Made by a program: the position numbers and the translations under genes. Positions 1 to 11,149 of a stretch of 64,000 bases of DNA are shown here, in pieces (positions within the stretch are counted from its first letter, which is position 1; the number at the start of each line of letters is the position of its first letter). The notes under the pieces are model-generated. The model was not told where the DNA came from and ran no database searches. It saw only the letters and a list, made by a program, of their open reading frames with translations. The DNA comes from Monosporascus cannonballus (Eukaryota > Ascomycota > Sordariomycetes > Xylariales), in contig QJNS01000030.1 of assembly GCA_004154925.1 (NCBI GenBank), positions 124,001-188,000 on the forward strand. The letters run 5' to 3'.

Positions 1-136
1 CACCCCATATACGGAAAATTCCCTCTGATCGGAACATATATGTTCCGGGACTAGATCACCTTAAAGTGCAGTGCGCGTTCTAGAGCACTTGCAACTAGTC
101 ATCAATACAGACAACTGATATCCCTTATATCTGACA
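1..136 (+). repeat. Ty1/copia-family LTR, cut by the window start
   Basis: This matches, in reverse complement, the two LTRs of the copia element at 23821-23983 and 29157-29319. It ends in CTGACA, the CA-type LTR terminus. Those LTRs are 163 bp, so about 27 bp are missing to the left. It contains the 16-bp palindrome GGAACATATATGTTCC at 31-46. It keeps many G and C bases where the other copies have A and T, so it is the least mutated copy. It sits inside an LTR of element H. Whether it is a solo LTR or the end of a whole copia element outside the window cannot be decided here. Confidence 0.88.
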
Positions 137-246
137 TCACTCGTGCTCAGCAGATCTTTGCTGAGCACCCATCACGTGACCTGGGAGGTGGTCCGTGTCA
201 TCCTCGTTGACCGTTTTCTGAGGCCGGAGCCTGTCAGGTCGTAACA
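137..246 (-). repeat. LTR fragment of gypsy element H (3' LTR on the coding strand)
   Basis: The sequence ends GTCGTAACA and aligns closely with the last 110 bp of the LTR of element I (59061-59170), with mainly C/T and G/A differences. The start of this LTR is interrupted by the copia LTR at 1-136. H is coded on the minus strand, so this is its 3' LTR. It does not match the corresponding part of the LTR at the other end of H (45515-45833). Confidence 0.72.
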
Positions 247-331
247 TTTGGTTAGGTTATAATACGATTTCCCTTTTCCTTAAATCTTGCCTTTAATATT
301 TTTCTAGTAAGCTTTTCACTTATCTGTTACC

Positions 332-744
332 ATGTTTAGCCGAATTATTAAGAACCGTAAACGTATTAACCAAAAGAAAAAGCGTGAAACTTTAATTTGT
401 TTCGTTTTTAACTTCGGCTTTGTAATTATGCCTTATATATCCTGTTTCCGTTTTAATCACTTATATACTATATCGGATAATATAACGCGTTATCAGCAAT
501 GTATTTTCAAAAAACGTTATTACGATAATTTCGGTCTCTTTTTTTTATCTTTTAATAATATTAATAAGGAAGTAAAACGTTTATAGTTTAAAACCACTCC
601 CGCTCGTTAATATTTTCGTAATATTCGTTAAAAATTATTAACAATATTTCGTCGTTTAAACGAAACGTTATCCTGGTTAAAACTTTTTCGTACTTAACAA
701 GATTTCTTTCGCAAAAAAGATATGGAAATAATTAACCGGAGTTT
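332..744 (+). pseudogene. Antisense Cys-rich/helical ORF of element H, first part
   Basis: On the strand opposite H pol a frame is open from Met332 for 84 codons. It then continues in the same frame with only TAG/TAA stops, as expected from mutated Gln codons. The early part carries spaced Cys or Cys-derived residues around codons 23, 38 and 57, in a Lys/Arg-rich setting; the later part is helical and charged, with DFFRKKDMEIINRS just before the break. Insertion of E interrupts it at the AGTTT duplication, and the frame resumes at 39943. Related frames occur at 22870-23450 (F), 37510-38092 (E, minus strand) and 59230-59866 (I). The function is unknown to me. Confidence 0.55.
740..744. repeat. 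TSD of element E, left copy (AGTTT)
   Basis: These five bases lie directly before the first base of the E LTR and are repeated at 39938-39942 directly after the last base of the distant LTR. A 5-bp TSD is usual for Ty3/gypsy integration. Confidence 0.85.
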
Positions 745-1097
745 TGTCATAACCTAACAAGCCACGGTCTTTAGAAACGGTCTGTTATAAACTAACCACA
801 AGTGCTCGGGTATGGAAAATTACGTAATGGATTACCAACTTACTGGTGGTAAACCAATAAGCCAGATTACTAATTTATTGCTAATAAATTAAAAAGTTAA
901 ATTAAGATATATATGCTTATTATTTTCATCATTTAAATAATTTTAATTTGTAATAATAATTCGTTATTTAAAATACCTTTAGTATTACCAAACGTAATAC
1001 GTTATTATATTTATTATTCTGAGTTTTACAATATTTCTAATAATATAAACCCGCATAATTAAGGTTTAATAATTGGTTAAACCTTTTAACCGTTATA
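745..1097 (+). repeat. 5' LTR of element E
   Basis: This 353-bp LTR starts TGTCATAACC and ends near CCGTTATA, a mutated form of the CCGTCACA end seen in sister LTRs. It is the reverse complement of the LTR of F, because E and F are the same family in opposite orientation. It carries two 35-bp tandem units at 826-895, against three in the right LTR. It is heavily RIPed in its right half. Confidence 0.88.
826..895 (+). repeat. Two 35-bp tandem units in the E 5' LTR
   Basis: The units are 826-860 and 861-895. Each reads roughly G-A-TTA-TAA-TTA-TGGTAATAA-CAATAA. The same 35-bp unit recurs in the other LTRs of this family in different copy numbers. Confidence 0.75.
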
Positions 1098-1159
1098 CGT
1101 TATAAAGTTTTATTTAATAATACTGTTAAACTTTAAGTAATATTACCGACATTATGTTT
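1098..1159 (+). other. E internal leader, left part
   Basis: This A+T-rich leader lies between the E 5' LTR and the insertion point of D. It aligns with the same region of J just after its LTR (from 47754). The E leader resumes at 19664 and reaches the gag start at 19716. I could not recognise a standard tRNA primer-binding site. Confidence 0.6.
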
Positions 1160-1164
1160 ATTAG
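1160..1164. repeat. TSD of element D, left copy (ATTAG)
   Basis: ATTAG directly precedes the D LTR and is repeated at 19659-19663 directly after the other D LTR. Confidence 0.85.
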
Positions 1165-1352
1165 TGTAAAAGGCTTCACGTAAGCGGTTTGCAATCAGTT
1201 ATCAATAAGAATTTATTTTCTAGCTAAAGAGAAAAGAAAGGGAAAATGAAAATACAGTTATATGTGTTCGTATATAAGGCGCTGCGCTAATGCTGCTTGG
1301 TACCGGCGTTTGTCCGGTGCTCCATAATAGGGCTTTATATAGCCCTATTATA
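1165..1352 (-). repeat. 3' LTR of element D
   Basis: It reads TGTAAAAGGCTTCACG at the left on the plus strand. It aligns over its full 188 bp with 19471-19658, ending TTATA where the other copy has GCACA, a difference of C/T and G/A type. On the minus strand a purine-rich tract (1353-1372 complement) directly precedes it, as expected for a polypurine tract. Confidence 0.9.
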
Positions 1353-2770
1353 TTACCTTTTATCTTTTTTAACAAGGGTTAACTTATTATAAGATTAATA
1401 ATTCCGTTAACTTTTAGCTTTTAATTAATCGAAAATTCGGAAATTTATTAATTTCCAAATTATGTTTAACTTAAATGGTTAATTATATGTTAATTATATA
1501 TTAACTAGGCCTATATATAAAAATGCGTTTATATTCTTATTTGTTTTAATTTTTTTATTATAATAATTTAATTCGGTAAGTTAATTTTTATTAATATTTA
1601 TTATAATATTCTTTTACGTTATCCCGTAACGGTTTAAAGGTTAATTAAAACGTTATAACGTTACGAAAATACTTTGTAAAAAGGACGTTTTTACGTTTTC
1701 GGGCCCTTTTAATAAATCGGAATCCGCCAAAGCTTTTTGTACGTTACGTATTTACGTTATCTTAAACAAATATCCCACCCGCATTTGCAATATGCTTTAC
1801 TTTACTTATATAATTTATCTTACCGAAAACACGGATGCATTTTATTTAAATTCATAAATTATATAATTCGTTAATATATTACTTATTTATTATTTTTAAA
1901 ATATCTTTTATCATAGGCATAAAAACAGTCCGTTATTAGTCTTGCATTAATTATAATTATAAATATTTTAAAATAAATATTTTTTTTTGATTTTATTAAT
2001 ATAGTTTTTAACGTAACTTTTATATACTTTATAAATATTTTCGAGTTTTATTAAACGGTCGACGTATTTTGCAAAATTGCTTTTAATTATAAATATGGAA
2101 ACTTTAACACATTTTTTAAGTACTTTTTATAGTATTTTTTCACCGTTAACCTTAATTTAATAAATATATGTATTTAGAAAAAGGCCGATATCGGAATTTT
2201 ACGTTTATATTTTCAATTTTCGGATGTCGTTCGTTCCGAAATAAATTTACGCTTTTAATGCTTAATTTATATATTATATATCACTTATATAGAAGTTAAA
2301 TTACAGCTTTTACCAGTTTTTCCGCCCCGCATAAAAAAACCGTATTAAACATAAAAATAATAAATTTCGTTATATAAATCTTTTTTACGATACTTCTGTA
2401 TTTCTTTCGTACCATTTATTAATTTACGTTATAAGTTAAATTAATAATTATTAATAATTATATTATTAACGTTTTCGAAAACCTTATAATTATAACTTAA
2501 GCGGTTAAAAAATAATCCCGGTTTTGCTAAAATCTAACATAAATAAAGCTAAATTACTACATATTTTAAATATATAATTTCAGTATAATATTAACGTTAT
2601 AAATTCGTAAGGTAAATTATTAAATTTAGAAAGTTTTAAAAATAATTAAATAATTTCGTAACCGGCGTATTAATTTTATAACTTTTAGTTTTTTCTTAAT
2701 ATATTTTATTCGTAAATAAGGAAAGCGTTATTTTAACGCCTGTTTGCAAATTATTCAAACTTATTATTAA
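1353..2770 (-). other. D 3' internal region, no gene recognised
   Basis: This lies downstream of D pol on the minus strand and upstream of the 3' LTR. It is very A+T-rich with stops in all frames. I see no motif I can name. It may hold the tail of pol or a noncoding 3' region. Confidence 0.4.
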
Positions 2771-5700
2771 GCGGCTTCGTTAAATGTTTTATATCGTTTA
2801 TATGCCATCCGGCCGGTGCTTTTAAGCTGGAGTTTTACTTATCCATTTTCGGGTAAACCATTGAATTTAAGGTCCGTTATTAATGGCTATATTGCCGTAT
2901 TTGTTTTTTAAACTATTATAAAACCGCCGTATCTGCAAATTTTTCGAACGGCTTTTAAATCGGTTTTGCGTAATTTAATTACTTTACCCGGATTTAACGT
3001 ATAAAGCTTTTCTTTATTTTCTTAATCCGGGTTTAAAAAATGCTTTCGATTTTAAATTCCGGTTTATTATTTTTCTAAAAAATAATAAAAAAGGTTACGT
3101 ATTTATAGTAATTTAGAATAATAAAGGGTTACGGTTCGTACGCCTTTTTAAATTAACGTAAAAATAATTATAAACCTTTTTTAAATATATTTGATTTTAT
3201 CACGCAAAGTTTAATTATTTTAATTACCTAGTATTTGGTTTAAAGCCACCTTAGCTTTTTCGACGGCCAAAAGATAACGATATTTTTTTTAAAAAAATAA
3301 CCAGATTTTGTTGTTAATTTTATATCTTTCGGTAGAAAAATAATATTTATTCGTTATCATTTCCTGGCTTGATTAGGCCGCCGTTACCGCAGCTTAAATA
3401 AATTCCGTATTCTTTTGCAAATTTCTGTCGAAATTTTCCGTTTTCGTACGTAAATGTTTCTTAATTACCAAATTATTTATTATTTAGGAATCGAGTTAAT
3501 ATAATATCTGTAAAATAAAAGAAAATTAATTTTATCGAAATCGTATTTCGGTTATTAATGGCAAATATCGGCCTTAAAAATTTCTTTTATTTTTATTTTG
3601 AATACGTTATAAAAGTTCGTAAATAAATGAATATTTTTTAATTGGCCATTTTTTTAATATTATCGGGTTTTAAATAATATATGGTAAAAAATCGTTATTT
3701 TATCTTTATTAATTTACAATGTTTAATTTGGAATTTCCTTCTTTAATAAATTCCCTTATTACTTATAATAACTTTAAAAAATATACATTTTTTAATATGT
3801 TTAGGTTTATCGTATGTATTACTTTTAGAATTATTACTTTAAGACATTAATTTATTATAATTAATTAAAAAGTATAGGCCGTAGTTAAAAGTAATTAATA
3901 CATTAGTTATAAAATCAATTGATAATTCGTTATAAAGTTATTGGGGAACCGGAAATAATTTTAATAATTTCTTTTTATTTTTTTACACATTTTAATAATT
4001 ATATATTTCTTAATATTTGCAAAATTATTTTATTATGTAATACATATCCGGCTAAAAGAACGTTTCGAAAATATCGTTATCGTAATTTTTTTGCCTAGGT
4101 AACTTAATATATAAGAATTATACATATTTTGTATTAAAGCCGTATTAAGCGGTTTTTAATTTGGGATTTAAAAAAATTTCCGAAAATAAAAAAGCCTTTA
4201 ACGTTTAAAATATATTTAATAATCGATATTAATAATTTTAATTTTATTAAAAAACTTATTACTTTTTTCCAATAATTTTAATAATACGGTTATAATTTTT
4301 ATTATGTTTTAAATTTACGTTTCAAAGTTTTTAAACGTTTTCGTAATGTTAAAATATTTATATTTTTCGAAATCATTTATTATTTTTAATTTTAATATTA
4401 TTAACTGTTATTATATTTTAACGTAACTTTCATGTTTTATAAACAATATATATAATTTTTTGTTTTTTATTTATTAAAAATATCCTACAATTTTGCAATT
4501 ACTATCTTTTCCTATAAATATATTTTGTTTTTTACGCAAAAATAAATTGTCCTTAATATTTAAATAGACGGTCCGGAATTCGAAATAAAAGTCAAAGTGG
4601 AATAATTTCTTTAATTATTTTATTTAATGTTCGTTTAACGTTTTAATAATTATAAAATATTTTAAAAATTTGTGGTTAATAATAATTTTAAATAGGGTTA
4701 TTAAATTATATAGTTCTATATTTTACGGTTTTAAATAACTTATTACCGTTAGAAATTCATTATTATATATTTTATAATTAATTTTAACGGGGTTTAAGTT
4801 TTTAAAATAATAAATAATCGAATGTAATATTGTTAATTTATTAAATTAGGATAAATAATTTGCTTTTTATATTATAAGATTTTTTCAAATTTTATTACGT
4901 TAAAATCGATTCCGTTATAAAAATGTTTTTAAAACGTTTAAACTTTATTTTTTTTTCTTTAACGGAAAAAGGTCTTTTTTTCGGTTAAGGCTATTAGCGG
5001 TACCGATATATCCGCCTAAGAGGCTATAAAGTTACGGTAAAAATTTACGAACCCTAAGAAACTTCGGATTTCCTTAAGAGTTTTGGAAATTTCTTATTTT
5101 GTAATTGCTCGTAATTTCTCGGAGTTTGTTCGTATTCCTTTTCCGGCGTCTATAATATATCCAAGATATTTTGTCGTTTTTACGGCGAATTCGCATTTGG
5201 AAATATTTAAATTTAAATCCGTTTTTTTTTTAAATAACTTGAAACCTTTTTTAATTTTTATATATAATTTTCCTTATATCGGAGAAAAGAAGTAGAAGGT
5301 TACTGATATATATCAAACAAAAAACGTCCAGATATTCCTTTAGGACCCCGTTAATATATTATTAGAAAATCGTAAGAACCCCGTAGAAGCCGAACGGTAT
5401 TATTAATTATTCGTATAAGCAGAAGCGTATTTAAAATGCCGTTTTTTATTTTTTTTTCCTTAATTTTAATTTTCTAAAACGTTATTTGGACGTTTATTTT
5501 CGTAAATTATTTAACGTAAAAAAATAAATTTAAAGTTTTCGAAATAGAATGTAAAAGGTAACGGTTTTTTGGTTATTGTATTTAACGTCCGATAATCGCT
5601 GTATAAACGTAGCCTTTTTTCGGGGTTTTTCATAAATAAAAACGGAACCTTTATAAGCAAATGGCTAATGCGGATATACTTTTTATTTAAAAGCTTTACT

Positions 5701-6100
5701 AGGGTTTTCCTTAAGGCTAATAATTTGCCCTTAATTATATTATGTAAGGGCCCCCATAATACTGGTATTTCTTTTTTTATTTTATTTTTGCGTGATAAAA
5801 TCGTATAATTTATTTTAAGGCGAAGTAAAAATAAGGCGTTGCCTAATTTTTTATCGAATAATTTCCAAAACGCTAATCATTTAAATAAAAGCTTTTCTTT
5901 AATTTTTATTTTTGTAGGCGTTAACCTTTTGTTAATATCGGCTAAAATACCTAAAAATAATTAAATTTCTTGTTTGGTCCTTTTAATCTTTTTTATTTTT
6001 CGAAATTTCGTTTTAAACATAATAACTGAAATGTTTTTCGTTTTACGAATTACTTATATGTTATTTCCTTAAGCTTTATATCTTCTTTTGTAAACCATTA
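2770..6100 (-). pseudogene. D pol relic: protease?, RT, RNase H, integrase
   Basis: RT is clear on the minus strand at about 5010-5790. The motif series runs PVLWGPLHN..., LLALRKTLVKLL, FLFMKNPEKRLRLYSDYRTLN, then KTAF*IRFCLYE*L with PFG, a degraded Y-x-D-D site near 5300, and CEFAVKTTKYLGYII. It ends with the start of RNase H (LGFVNFYRNFIASYADISVPL). These match the textbook order for Ty3/gypsy RT. Stops replace Trp and Gln. RNase H and integrase should follow to about 2770 by position; I could not read their catalytic residues. Boundaries are approximate. Confidence 0.8.
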
Positions 6101-7620
6101 TACAATTTATTGCGTTTATTATTAAAAAATGCTTTTGCGTTTTATATATAATGTTGTAACGCTTTATTTAAATTTTTCTCAAATTTAAGGGGTAATTAAG
6201 GCTATTAATAATATATATAAATACCCTTGTTTTAAAATCGTCGATATTTATCTTTATATATATTATCTTTTTAATTTTTCTTTGCTGTTATCGGCTTTTT
6301 TCGAATTCTGTTTAATTTGCATAATTTTATTAAAATATGCGGCAACCGTAAGCGTTTTACGAACGTTTCGTTTATTACGGCAAAATATTTATACCTCTAA
6401 TTAACAAAGGTTTTTATCATTTTTTTAATTAATATATATATCGGTAATAAATAAAATGCTGTTCATATTTTGCTTTGCGATCTTTATTTCGGCTTGGGTC
6501 GCTTTTTATTTCCGAACGTACCGATATTTAAGAATTACCCTTTTTTTTGCTTTCGGATTCCGACTTTTTGTCCTTATACGCTTTTAATAAGTTAATCCTT
6601 CCTTACGGTTTTTTATTAATAAAAATATGTAACGGTTCGACTTATAATTAGGATATTTATAATATAAATAAAGGCTTTTCGTTTTACGGGCGTTTCGTTT
6701 TTTTAAGTTATTTATTGCGCATATTATTTCGGTATTAAGAATAAGATTTAAGATTTTTGCCTTCGCCGTTTTACTGCCGAAATACCCGTTATGCTTATAT
6801 CACTGTCTAGGTTATTTCCCGTTTAATTATTATTATTTACTTAAGTTATTAAAAAGCTGTTCGTTCTTTTTTACCGTATTATTCCTTTAAGGTATTTAAC
6901 GATTTTAATTACTTTATTTATATATATATTTTAATTTTTAAGGAAATTTATTAAGATTAAAACTTAGGTAAACTTTTTATTTAATATTTTCTTAAAAATA
7001 TAAATTCTGTTTTTGCTGGCCAGGTAATCCCTTTTACGTTTATTAACGTTTTTTCTAATAAAAGATATAATATCAAAAATTTCGCGTTATCGGTTTACCT
7101 TAAACTTTGAAAACGTTCAGGTATTTTTCCTTTTTTATACTAATTATTATATTATTCGTATAATATCTAAAGGAAATTAACCGAATTATAAATATTATTT
7201 AAATTTCCAATAATATAATAAGTAATACCCGTACGTTATATGTTAATTTCGAACGTTTTGTATATAGTATAAAACTGCTTACGAATTTTTCTTACGAAAA
7301 TAACGTTTATTTCGAGCTTATAAATTATGGATACGTATTATCCGGGGAACTTCTTTTTTGTTCCGTCGAATTTCTCCGGCCAGAATAACGGTTTCTATTT
7401 AACTCCTATTATTAGTTCGGTCGTTTGAACCGTTTTTGTAGAATGACCTAATTGCGTTTCCGATCGTTATTAAATTAAAAAGAAATCAGTATTTACAAAT
7501 GCTATTATGTCCCGAATTTGCAATTAAGTAATAAGCTTTTACTGGGTAATTAAACCGTTTTTAAATTATTCGGCCGTTTATATTAGCTTTTTATTTATCT
7601 TATATTACGTTTTTATATAC
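6100..7620 (-). pseudogene. Presumed D gag region
   Basis: By position this is the 5' part of D between the insertion of C and the pol region. It should hold gag on the minus strand. It is Lys/Glu-rich on that strand but I recognise no capsid or zinc-knuckle motif. The call rests on element layout alone. Confidence 0.35.
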
Positions 7621-7625
7621 TTACT
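7621..7625. repeat. TSD of element C, left copy (TTACT)
   Basis: TTACT precedes the left LTR of C and recurs at 19248-19252 directly after the right LTR. The left LTR boundary was placed where similarity to the right LTR begins. Confidence 0.7.
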
Positions 7626-7911
7626 AAATTGGAGTAGGGAGAATTGGTCTTGATCAGTGCGGATAACCATTTTATGTCACGGTACGGAATGGGACTGTCG
7701 AAAATAAAAAACTGACTCCGATTATGCTAATGGTATTGAACTTTGATAACTGAAACAAAATGACGGAAGACATGCTGAATTGTGATGGTGCCGGTAACGC
7801 CTTGGGGGTTGAACTTGTGGTGAAAAAAAAGAACTTTTTAATATATATGCGAAATTCGGGCTTTCTGATTAACCGAGACTGATTATGGGTGTAATATCCC
7901 GCCTTATTTTA
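7626..7911 (-). repeat. 3' LTR of element C
   Basis: It aligns over about 284 bp with 18964-19247. Shared segments include GTGCCGGTAACGCCTTG, TTATGTCACGGTACG and the CTCGGGCTTTCTGAT-type run; differences are mostly C/T or G/A. It is the more mutated copy of the pair at its right end (TATTTTA for CACTTCA). Confidence 0.88.
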
Positions 7912-8636
7912 AGCTTCCTTTTTTACGATGGAAAACGTCTCCGTTTTATCGTGAGAAATAATAATATCCTAACGCCATAGCAAATATACTATACTTATAT
8001 CCTTATTAATTAATCTTTCCTTTTTTAACGTAATATATTCTTTAACATTTTTAGTTCAGGATTCCGATTTCGTTTTTTAGCTAACTTTTCGCGCTGGAAA
8101 GTTTTTTCCCTGTTTTTCTGTATTTTATTTTCTAATTGTTAATCGCTGATCGACGCCTTGTACTTTTTTTTAACTTGGCCATCCTGGGACAAAATAGGGT
8201 TCTGGTCGTTTCCCAACAGTTTAATATATATCTCCCACTTATTGATACGGGGTTTTGTAAATTCCTGCCAATATGGCTTGGGTACGTTAATTATTAATTA
8301 AGGGGTAAGGTATATATTCTGTTTTGATATTGCCGTATAATTTAAGCATTAACGTAAGGCTATTTCGGGGTTAACGAAATATATAAATATTTTGGTCGGA
8401 AAATAAAAAAAATCCGGGAGGATTTTAAAAATAAATAACGGCCGTTTATTAGGCCAAAATTCTTTAGATACGTTTTTGTCCTGATATCTGTTATATTAAG
8501 CCAAGTACTCTTTAATTTGTGGCTTTATCTTTTTAATTAACTATTATTCTGTATTTAAAGTTAATATTTTCATTTTTTATAAACGAAATTTCCATATAAT
8601 AACATAAAATAAGTAAACTATCCAAATATTATATAT
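7912..8636 (-). other. C 3' noncoding region
   Basis: This lies between the 3' LTR and the downstream minus-strand frame. It begins with the polypurine-type tract. I see no coding motif in it. Confidence 0.4.
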
Positions 8637-9950
8637 TCAGCTAAGATATTATTTAAGAATCCTAGTTTTATTAATACGTACAAGTAAATTGTCGAAACCA
8701 GCTTGCTTTTATTTTTGTCGGTAAAGTTTTAATATTTTCTTAATTCGATTATTTAAAGAGATATTGTCGAATATTATAAAGGTACGTTTTGATCGGATAT
8801 GCAAAAGGCCAACCTAATATCTATATTTCTTAGTTGTATTAATATAAATAATATCGTAAGTTATTATTTAAACGTAATTAAGATCCGAATTGCGGATGAT
8901 AATTTTTATTTTTTTATCTAATAGCGTATAATATCTTTAGGTAACAAAATAACCGGTTTCGAAAATATATATTAGCTTATTCTGTATGGCTTTATGCGAA
9001 AATGCGTATGTTAATGCCGTAATATTTTTTGATCGGAGGTATTTTTCGTTAGTAATAAGTATAATAATTTTCCAAAATGGTGCAATTACGGTATTATGCC
9101 ATAAGTCCGGATTATTCTCGAAATCTAATGGCATTTTAAAATGGTTTTAAAAGCGACTTTTTTTGATTATATGGAGTAATAGGTATTAATCGATCAAAGT
9201 TAATTTTCCGATTAGGACGGAATATGGGAACATAAGATAAAATATTGCCGTATAACTTTTTTAATATTTTCTTAAATTTTAATATATTTAAAAGCTTAAT
9301 ATTCGCAATTCTACGTAATTTATTAAACCTAAATTAATTAATTTTTTGATGTTTAGTTTAGGATTAATTTAAACCGGTCGGTTAAATTATTTTTTCGGCG
9401 ACGTTGATATTATGATATATATAATGCGATCCGGGTATATAGTAAACAAAGAATTGTAATGCAGGTAAATAAATATGGGATATAATTAATAAATTATGAA
9501 ATTAATATGGTATTAAAAGGTATTTGATAACGATAATAAAAGATAATAGCAATTAATCGATATTTATTACTTTTAATTATTTTTTTAAAGAAAATTTTAG
9601 TGCACCGAGGAAATTTCAGAAAGTTTTTATTTGATATTGTTAAGGAAAGTACCGTACGTTATTATCGTTTCCGATTAATTGTTCGTAAGCATTATTGTTT
9701 TTGTACTTTTCCAGGTTTTAATTTCTATAATCTCTTATTTTCTCTTTCTTAATAACATTTATTTTCCTTTTATATATAGCGATATCTGTACTTATATATA
9801 TTTTTCTTTTTATTCAGTACGTTTAATCGGTTTACTATGGGTACTTTTAGATTGTCAGAACCTTTTAAGCGTTAAGGTTTCCGTGTTAATACGGATTTTA
9901 AGGAATTAGTTCAGCAAATAAGTTATTCGTTAATTGAAAATGATATTTCT
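8637..9950 (-). pseudogene. Extra minus-strand ORF of element C, unknown function
   Basis: On the minus strand a frame runs from about 9950 to about 8637, broken almost only by TAA/TAG at presumed Gln codons and by one frame change near 9150. It includes an open stretch of 65 codons (9134-8937) containing NNPDLWHNTV, PFWKIIILI and NITALTYAFSHKAIQNKL. It would encode roughly 430 residues, rich in Lys, Asn and Tyr. It lies well downstream of integrase, so it is either a separate gene carried by C or a very long pol tail. I do not recognise the family. Confidence 0.4.
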
Positions 9951-10608
9951 GATACTGTTAAAAACGGTTAAATTCGATATGATTAAAATCTCCAAAATTT
10001 CGATCGTTTTTTAGCATATCGTTACCACGTCCTTAAAACATTAAAATATTTTATATTCGTTAAACCTTTTATTCGTAAGATAAATAAGCTTTTGGCTTTT
10101 TAGTTTCAACGTAATAGTAAACCTCCGATTAACCCTTTCGATATTCGTAAAAGCTAAAATCCCATATATTATTAGGTTTTTATATCCAAATTGCATTCTT
10201 TTATGGGTATCGATTTTGTAATGTTATTAAAAATAATTATTATTTTCCTTTTCTAATTTTAGGTACCGTCGAATAGTTTTCTGGAAGTTACAGATTAATA
10301 TCGCTAATACCTAATATTAATATTAAAGAATTTTCGTCATTTTCAAATTTATCGATTTTTCTCGGTTTAAAAATTATTAACCAATTCTTTAATCCATTTA
10401 TTAATATTGGCAAATTAAATTTCCGCCAGTATTTATTTTCAATATTTTAATATATAATTAATATCTGGAACAATAACGCGGTTACTACTTATGTTATTTT
10501 TAAATATTTTGAGATAAGTTATTTTTCTTATCGTAACCTGTTTTATTTTAATTAATAATAAATGCTAAAAGCAATCTTTATTTTATTTACTTTCGGTTCC
10601 GTTATTAA

Positions 10609-11104
10609 TCGGTTCCTGAAATAGCAAATTACCGGTACCAATTTTTGGGAAACTGCTAATGCCCAATTACCGATTATCAAAGTGTTATTTTCCAAAAGTA
10701 AGACCGAGATAAAAACCGTATTTATCGAGGTTATTTGCGCCGGTCTTTTGGGTTAATTTATGGTACATTTTGTTAAGAACTTTCGGTACGTAAATAGGCT
10801 ATTTATTTAGGCTGTTAAAGTACCTAATTTAATATTTTGCGAACTTTGTGAAAAACGTTATTGCGTTTTTAAATCGCCTAGGAATTACGGAATGTTTCCA
10901 TTTTTCGGATATATATTATTTTTGGGTCCCGCGGAAAATGCCTATAATAATTATATCGGGTCGATGGATAAATTTAATTATATATTTAAAGATAATCGGT
11001 TAAAGGATTTCCGAATGCATTTTACAAAAAAAACGCAAATTAAACTAAATATTTATAAATTAAATCATAAGGTTCTTTACGAATTTAATACCGGTTCTTT
11101 TTAA
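10609..11104 (+). pseudogene. Possible antisense ORF of element C, convergent with pol
   Basis: On the plus strand the last 70 codons (10892-11104) are fully open, and the frame extends upstream to about 10609 with three TAA/TAG stops that could be Gln. It contains FCELCEKRYCVF, then GPAENAYNNYIGSMDK and a basic C-terminus ending in a stop at 11102-11104, just short of where pol on the other strand should end. The codon-aligned minus frame also has few stops, so the coding strand is uncertain. The plus reading looks more protein-like. Confidence 0.33.
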
Positions 11105-11149
11105 TACTTAATTAAAAAAGATTTACCGATCCTGGTTATATAACTAAAA

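Noticed and set aside
7630..7911. C LTR ends at canonical TG (7630) with TSD TAAAT
   Set aside because: TAAAT does not recur on the right. Placing the edge at 7626 gives TTACT on both sides and uses the full LTR similarity.
9679..9909. 76-codon plus-strand frame
   Set aside because: The product is almost wholly hydrophobic, an effect of T-rich DNA. The complementary frame has a balanced composition and continues on both sides.
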